Of a DNA stretch of 64,000 bases, positions 62,088 to 64,000 are shown piece after piece. The notes beneath the pieces were generated by a model that made no database searches, was not told the origin of the DNA, and was given only the letters and a program-made list of their open reading frames with translations. The DNA comes from Lotus japonicus (Eukaryota > Streptophyta > Magnoliopsida > Fabales > Fabaceae): assembly GCF_012489685.1 (NCBI RefSeq), contig NC_080044.1:62234732-62298731 (forward strand). Direction: 5' to 3'. Each line of letters opens with the position of its first letter. Position 1 is the stretch's first letter. The translations under genes and the position numbers were made by a program.

Positions 62088-64000
62088 ATGAATAAACAAG
62101 TGAGCTTAATGAAGAGGAAGATGAATGCTATAGACAAGGGTGCAAAAAGTACTTCCAGTTTTCATTTACCGGAAGTGAGATCAAGTGCTGAGCTGCTTAA
62201 GCAATTTCGAGTCAAGCAAGAGAAGATAAGTAGTAATCGTGGAGGAGCCAATATGACTTCACCTGAAGTACAAAGTAAGAACCAGAATGAAGAAAAAGGA
62301 AGCAACCAGCCTTTATTTGTGCATGGATCACAAGAACAGTTCAAGTTATCCAACTTTGCAGCTAGTGGTTCAGTAAGTTTAAATTCAAATAAGGTGATTC
62401 ATCCAACTAAAAAGAGGAGTGGTATAGCAGTGATTGAAGGTGATGATTCAAGAAAAAAGCAGCAACTTGTGAAAAATACACTTCCTGCAAATGATGATTC
62501 CAAGGCAAAGCAACAACCATTCACAAGGACAGTGGCTGCAAACTGCAATTTAGGGTCAAATCAGCAACCTATGAAAAATGTAGTGCTTTTAAATGACAAT
62601 TCCAAGGCAAATCAGCAACTCTTTACAAAGACAAAAGCTGCAAATGACAATTCAGGGTCAAGGCAACAACCTATGAAAAAAGTAGCGGCTGAAGGCGAAG
62701 ATTCAAGGAAGACGCAGCAGCAGCCTATGAAAAATACAGCTCTTGCAAATGACAATTCCAAGGCAAAACAACAGCCTATGAAAAAGCAGCAGCCTATGAA
62801 AAATATAGTGATCGGAATTGACAATTCTAAGGAAAAAGAGCAGCATATGGATGGGGTAGTGGCTGAAGATGTTGAGTCAGGAACAATGCAAGAAAGTGCT
62901 AGGAAGAAGACCAGAAAAACCCCAATGTGTAGAGCAACCTCAATTGATGAGTTTCTTAAAGAAAATGGAGAAGAAGAAGAAGAAGAAGAAGAAGAAGAGC
63001 CAAGAGATGAAAGTTCTGATGATGAAGAATATATCATGAGACAAGAAGAAAATGCACAAGAAGAAGAAGGTGGCGAGACAAATGGTAATAAAATTTGTTT
63101 GACTTATAATAATTGTATTGATTTGTTATTCAAGTTATGTATTCCTCTTTTTGTATATTATCTAATAAAAACTTTATGTCAAAATAGGGACAAGTAAGAA
63201 AAGAACAAGAGGGCCAACACAAAAGTTAAAAATTCATGCAAGAAATATTGATGATCGTGAAGAAGTTGTCCTCGATAATGATGGAGAGCCAATTGGACCC
63301 AATGATCAAACTGTGTTTGACTTGAGTAATTTCCTTGGCACCATTGCAAGGAATTCAGACTTGTGTCCTTTGATTTTTACAAACTTCAAAGTGTTGGTCA
63401 AAGAAAATGGAGGTCGTATATGGGATTATGTTAATGTATGACAAATGTAATTTCATTTTAATTTTAACCGATACATAATTATTTATGAAAATTATGAGTA
63501 ATTCCTTCTTTTTTGCAGGATAAATACATCATTCCAGAAAAAGGAAGAAAAGCCGTATTTTCTCGCATCAATGATGCTTGGAGGCGTTACAAGAGAAATC
63601 TCAAAAGGAGCTGTTTTCTAAAGTATTCTACGATGAGGGACAGATTAAAAAACCGCCCCATGGATGTACCTGAAGCTCATTTCAAGAAATTAATAGCTTA
63701 TTGGAAAAATAGTACTGTTCAGGTAAGATAATTATGTGGTTTATTCTTTTGAACATTCATATTTTACTCTCTAACTTTGTACTTCTACACAATGCAGAGA
63801 ATTAGCCAAATAAATGCTGCAAATAGAGCAAAGAAAAAGTATATGCATCGTACAGGACCAGTAAATTTTGCTAGGATTCGAGCACAATTGGTAGATTATT
63901 TACACATGTTTATGTGTACTATTGTTTATTTTCAGTTTCACAAGCTATAAATGTATCTTAGTGTTTGATATCTAATTATTGTAGCGTGCAAAAAAGGAAA
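62088..64000 (+). CDS. Second CACTA gene (Transposase_24 / Ptta-type), exons 1-6, continues past the window
   Basis: ATG at 62088. Exons inferred from GT..AG borders and frame: 62088-63084, 63188-63435, 63519-63722, 63798-63890, 63985 onward; all junctions keep the frame. Exon 1 is low-complexity, with repeated QQPMKN and NDNSKAK blocks and a Glu-rich run. Later exons encode the Transposase_24 region: FDLSNFLGTIARNSDLCPL, FSRINDAWRRYKRNLKRS, HFKKLIAYWKNSTVQ, ISQINAANRAKKKYMHRTG. In En/Spm-like elements the second protein binds subterminal repeats and assists excision. No stop or frameshift is seen, unlike in TNP2. The true start could lie in an upstream exon. Confidence 0.82.

Larger units (their letters stand above)
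53133..64000 (+). mobile_element. CACTA (En/Spm-type) DNA transposon E, 5' part, runs past the window
   Basis: It begins CACTACAGCATTTTTC, the expected CACTA terminus, after a probable 3-bp duplication CTA (53130-53132). Subterminal repeats, a TNP2-type transposase and a second Transposase_24-type gene follow. The right terminus is outside. It contains a solo family-2 LTR at 55325-59226. Confidence 0.9.

Overview
This is plant nuclear DNA made almost entirely of transposable elements nested inside one another. The protein set (SIRE/Maximus-type Ty1/copia, Tekay/Del-type Ty3/gypsy chromovirus, CACTA transposase) and the AT-rich style indicate a dicot, most likely a legume. That taxonomic call is inference from element style. 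I see no ordinary single-copy host gene.

Layout, outermost layer first. The window opens with the right end of a long gypsy-type LTR (1-1928, 'LTR family 1') that lies in the ORF3 of copia element X (minus strand, 1929-4476). X is split at 4476 by copia element A (minus, 4477-14738). A is split inside gag by copia element B (plus, 14739-26699). B carries a solo family-1 LTR at its gag/pol junction (17826-21706) and is split in ORF3 by chromovirus G (minus, 26700-38569). G carries a second solo family-1 LTR in pol (32603-36626) and is split in gag by copia element C (plus, from 38570). C was invaded just behind its primer-binding site by the complete copia element D (39865-51995, two 1.2-kb LTRs, 5-bp target duplication) and in gag by a CACTA transposon E (53133 to the window end). 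An intron of E's transposase gene holds a solo family-2 LTR (55325-59226). Perfect target-site duplications support D and all three solo LTRs: TTGCA, TTCCT, ATCCA and CTTTC.

The copia elements belong to one family: LTR, initiator-Met PBS, gag, pol in the +1 frame, a long ORF3 (envelope-like position), a convergent 130-codon antisense ORF with its own TATA box, repeated polypurine tracts, LTR. D is the youngest: its LTRs differ by about three substitutions and one 2-bp indel. Even so it has one amber codon in pol and one in ORF3. The older copies carry more stops and frameshifts.

The gypsy LTR families 1 and 2 are each about 4 kb, are related, and hold more than an LTR should. Each has an ORF for an acidic 'ADWF' protein, a 78-bp exon-like block of constant length, a TATA box (with an E2F-type site in the best copies), and arrays of short palindromes. 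In family 2 the palindromes fall into three classes whose stem sequences change on both sides together while the loops stay constant. This hairpin array and the antisense ORF of the copia family are the two signals I consider most worth following up.
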